A model generated the notes under the pieces. It was not told the DNA's origin. It ran no database searches and saw nothing but the letters and a program-made list of their open reading frames with translations. A DNA stretch of 64,000 nucleotides, from NCBI GenBank assembly GCA_037178855.1, contig JASJZC010000005.1, positions 124,001-188,000 of the forward strand. Direction: 5' to 3'. The position numbers were made by a program, and so were the translations under genes. Of this stretch, positions 62,001-64,000 are shown in pieces; within the stretch, counting starts at the first letter, position 1; the number at the start of each line of letters is the position of its first letter. The stretch comes from Oscheius sp. JU75. Lineage: Eukaryota > Nematoda > Chromadorea > Rhabditida > Rhabditidae.

Positions 62001-63487
62001 GCGCGAAGAGGAATCTTTCAAAATTTGGAATTTTTATCATTTTCCTCGCACTTTTTTTTCACTATTCTGATAGTGTAACCGTATCCTAGGCAGTTGGAGA
62101 AAAACTGTTAAAATTGGCTTTTGAAGAATTAGTTCAATGCCGCTCTTCATTGGAAATAGATTGTATCTCTTTTACGTGGAATCGAATACTGTCTTCGATG
62201 CTTCTTGTCTCTGTGTCACATTGTCACAATCACTTTTTCAGCAGTCCATATCGCTTCCCAGCCGCTGCATTTTCTCCCAAACTGTCTCTTTGTTTTCTTT
62301 CAACCACTTGATCTCTCTTCCATTGCTCTGCCGGTCCCTCCGCTTCTTTAAAAAGACCACCAACCTTCGTCTTATGTCGCCCAGCAGCATCTCCGACAAA
62401 AAAACTGGCCGCCACGTCCACTTCCACGTCATCATTGCGCTTCTTCATCGCATTCCACATTCCGGTTGCAGGTTTTCGGTATTCTCCGTCCCCCAGAGAG
62501 AGAAATACCTGCATCGGGACTCCGACCTTGGCCACAATGCCCTCAATCTTCTTCCGGAAGCCGGCCTTGTCCACTTTTCCTGCCTAAAAGGGGTTGTAGC
62601 ACAACAATAGGAAGCGAGATACCGTAATGCCTTTCTGATTGCTAAAGATAACAATTTTGAAGCCGTCCTCGTAGAGCTCCTTGATCTTCTTTGGGACAGA
62701 TTCGTAGATCAGTTTCCAGTCTGTCGTATCCTTCGGAAAAACGTGTCCTGTCTTTGTTACGATCAAGGTGGCGTCTAGAAAGGGTTCCTATTGTATTTTT
62801 TTTAAATATTGTGCCTAAATGTGGTCTACTATAGACACCCGGTTTTAATCCCGCTCAAACTTTTTTTGCAAACTTTGTTGAAATGCTGCGTCGCGCCGCA
62901 TTCAGTTACTTTCAACTCTGGGTCGCACCGCGCCGATGATTCAATATATTTCCTTCCAGTAATTATTCTGTACATTAAAAAAATATACTCAAAAAACTCA
63001 TCGTAGCAGCACGACGCGACCTAGAATTGAAGGCGACCGACCGCGGCGCGGCTCATTTACCCAGAATCAACAAGCCTGCTTATTCGTCAAGTACTATTTT
63101 GTAGAATTTTTTGTACTTAGTTAGTATTGATACGAGGCGCCATCTGGAACCAGAAGACCCGAGTTTGATGCCCGTGGATGACAAACTGTTCCAACAAGCT
63201 ATTTCGAGAAGAATAAGGCTTGGAAAAGATTAGCCATCTGTTTTCCAAAAGTTGTGGTTTTCTACAGAAAAAGAAACGTACCCATGTCAAATCCGGCCAC
63301 TTTCGAGCGCCCCTGGCAGTTATTCGATGTGTAGATCCACAGCTGGCTGTCTTCACTGTCCCATCGGCCATCGGAGGACTTGACCTGATTGAACAACGAG
63401 GCCATCGAAGGTTTGGCTTTTCCTTCTGCGTCGCGCTTCATCCTCAAGCTGAGCAGTCTTTTTTGTGGACCAGGAGGCGGTGGAAGG
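59076..63487 (-). CDS. PNKP: Polynucleotide kinase 3'-phosphatase (5' end unresolved)
   Basis: DNA end-repair enzyme that phosphorylates 5'-OH and removes 3'-phosphate ends. Exons in order: 63487-63282, 62774-62623, 62583-62365, 60667-60375, 60330-60226, 59390-59222, 59183-59076. The HAD phosphatase domain has [37 protein letters not shown] and FFVGDAAGR. The kinase domain has the P-loop [46 protein letters not shown] and [13 protein letters not shown]. Motif I reads DMDAT where the family usually has DxDGT; both Asp remain. No FHA domain is visible; about 46 residues precede the phosphatase in the first exon found, whose only ATG is at 63441-63439. That exon opens mid-codon, so either an upstream exon exists or translation starts at 63441. 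Introns of 835, 1,697 and 507 bp hold repeats and a nested candidate gene. Confidence 0.94.
60895..61060. repeat. Interspersed repeat family R, copy 2, with perfect hairpin
   Basis: Resembles 55905-56035. Inside it, 60964-60988 (TTTGGAGATATACCCGAAAT then CCTAA) is the exact reverse complement of 60992-61016, with a 3-base loop. Copy 1 has only the left arm, so the palindrome arose in this copy or decayed in the other. Confidence 0.85.
61360..61759 (+). CDS. Candidate small secreted protein, nested antisense in a PNKP intron
   Basis: Two exons, 61360-61384 and 61425-61759, joined by a 40-bp GT-AG intron in phase, encode 119 residues. The N-terminus [17 protein letters not shown] is a strong signal peptide. 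The rest is Lys/Arg/Thr-rich and unstructured ([36 protein letters not shown]), with no cysteines. Without splicing the same ATG gives only 49 residues, also starting with a hydrophobic stretch. No family recognised. Support comes from signal peptide plus short intron plus long frame; expression is unproven. Confidence 0.42.
62883..63057. repeat. Imperfect inverted repeat in PNKP intron 1
   Basis: About 50 bases near 62888-62940 (TCGCGCCGCATTCAGTTAC, CTGGGTCGCACCGCGCCGAT) are an imperfect reverse complement of about 63003-63055 (GCAGCACGACGCGACC, GACCGCGGCGCGGCTC), separated by AT-rich sequence. Could be a short non-autonomous element. Confidence 0.5.
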
Positions 63488-64000
63488 CTGAAATATTGAA
63501 CATTCTCGTGGTGGTTTCGGCAAAGAGGAAATGGTTCGAAAAAAAAGTGCGATGGAGATTTGAAAACTTTGCAGCCCAGTTTTTTCGTTAATTTCCCCTT
63601 CTTCGTACTATTTTTCTTGGAACGATCAAATGAGCAAATAAACAGCTATGAAAACCAAGGAATTCACAATGATCGATTCAAAAGCGCTGTACCAAGTCAT
63701 TAAGCGAGTGTGCGGACCTTTTTCTAATCCACAAAAGTTAAAGTTTAGACGGTTTGATATGCCATCTCAATTTGAGAGTTTTGACTTTCAGTATTTGCTG
63801 TTTCTTCAAGCTGCAGCAAGTTACGAGAAAATACATCAGGGTAAAATGATTACACAGTAATAACAAGATAACCTCATCCCGTAAATGATACTTTTCGAAG
63901 GTAATAGTTCTATATATTTTCTCTGGTAATCTGCGTATCTTCGACACCTAAACTGCTTGGCTTTATTCCTTTCCTGTTCCCAGTGGATAGAGGAACGTAA
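63488..64000. other. Right-edge sequence, upstream of PNKP
   Basis: Probable PNKP promoter or first exon region. A plus-strand frame 63648-63860 (starting MKTKEFTMIDSKALYQVIKR, 70 codons) has normal composition but no recognisable motif and no splice context; it could be the start of a neighbouring gene or a transposon relic. Confidence 0.35.

Overview
This window is nuclear DNA from a eukaryote, almost certainly a nematode. The strongest evidence is a cysteine/proline-rich secreted protein ending in a ground-like domain, a Hedgehog-related module known from nematodes. Supporting it are orthologues of TAX-6, UNC-30 and a NRFL-1-like two-PDZ protein, very short introns (33-41 bp), and splice-acceptor motifs just upstream of several start codons, as expected for spliced-leader trans-splicing. 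I cannot name the genus. There are no tRNA, rRNA or CRISPR features; tRNA-like stretches belong to SINEs.

Seventeen genes were rebuilt exon by exon by requiring consistent splice phase. In order: calcineurin A (tax-6, minus, 3' end beyond base 1); a 5.4 kb repeat-rich gap; a ground-like protein (+); an ATF4/ATF-5-type bZIP factor (-); Pitx/UNC-30 (+); a six-finger C2H2 protein (+); a cytochrome P450 (+); a ClC-7-type chloride/proton antiporter (-); an IRAK/Pelle kinase (+); WDR82 (-) head-to-head with HCF-1 (+); a 5.9 kb gap with a LINE relic and a SINE; a NHERF-like two-PDZ scaffold (+); a small cysteine-rich secreted protein (+); MESH1 (-); a four-membrane-segment protein (+); RNase H2 subunit B (+); mitochondrial ribosomal protein S33 (+); and PNKP (-), which carries a candidate small secreted-protein gene nested on the opposite strand of an intron. 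Most genes are conserved housekeeping or signalling genes and are not functionally linked. The exception is WDR82 and HCF-1, both known partners in SET1/COMPASS-type histone methyltransferase complexes, which share one 0.86 kb divergent promoter region.

The unusual content is in the repeats. (1) A SINE family, about eight copies, carries two tRNA-like modules in opposite orientations (left on the minus strand, right on the plus strand), a conserved 3' body, and a tail that runs into a CTGTCTCT-type tract. The same tract fills many introns and intergenic gaps. (2) A MITE family (two copies, 475 and 439 bp) has long terminal inverted repeats and TTAA target sites; one copy sits on the tail of a SINE. 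(3) A decayed mariner copy with matching terminal repeats splits a tRNA-like SINE. (4) A third repeat family is shared by introns of RNASEH2B and PNKP, and one copy contains a perfect 25-bp-arm hairpin.

Limits: first exons of the C2H2, ClC and PNKP genes were not found, UTRs were not modelled, and family assignments rest on motif recognition without database searches.
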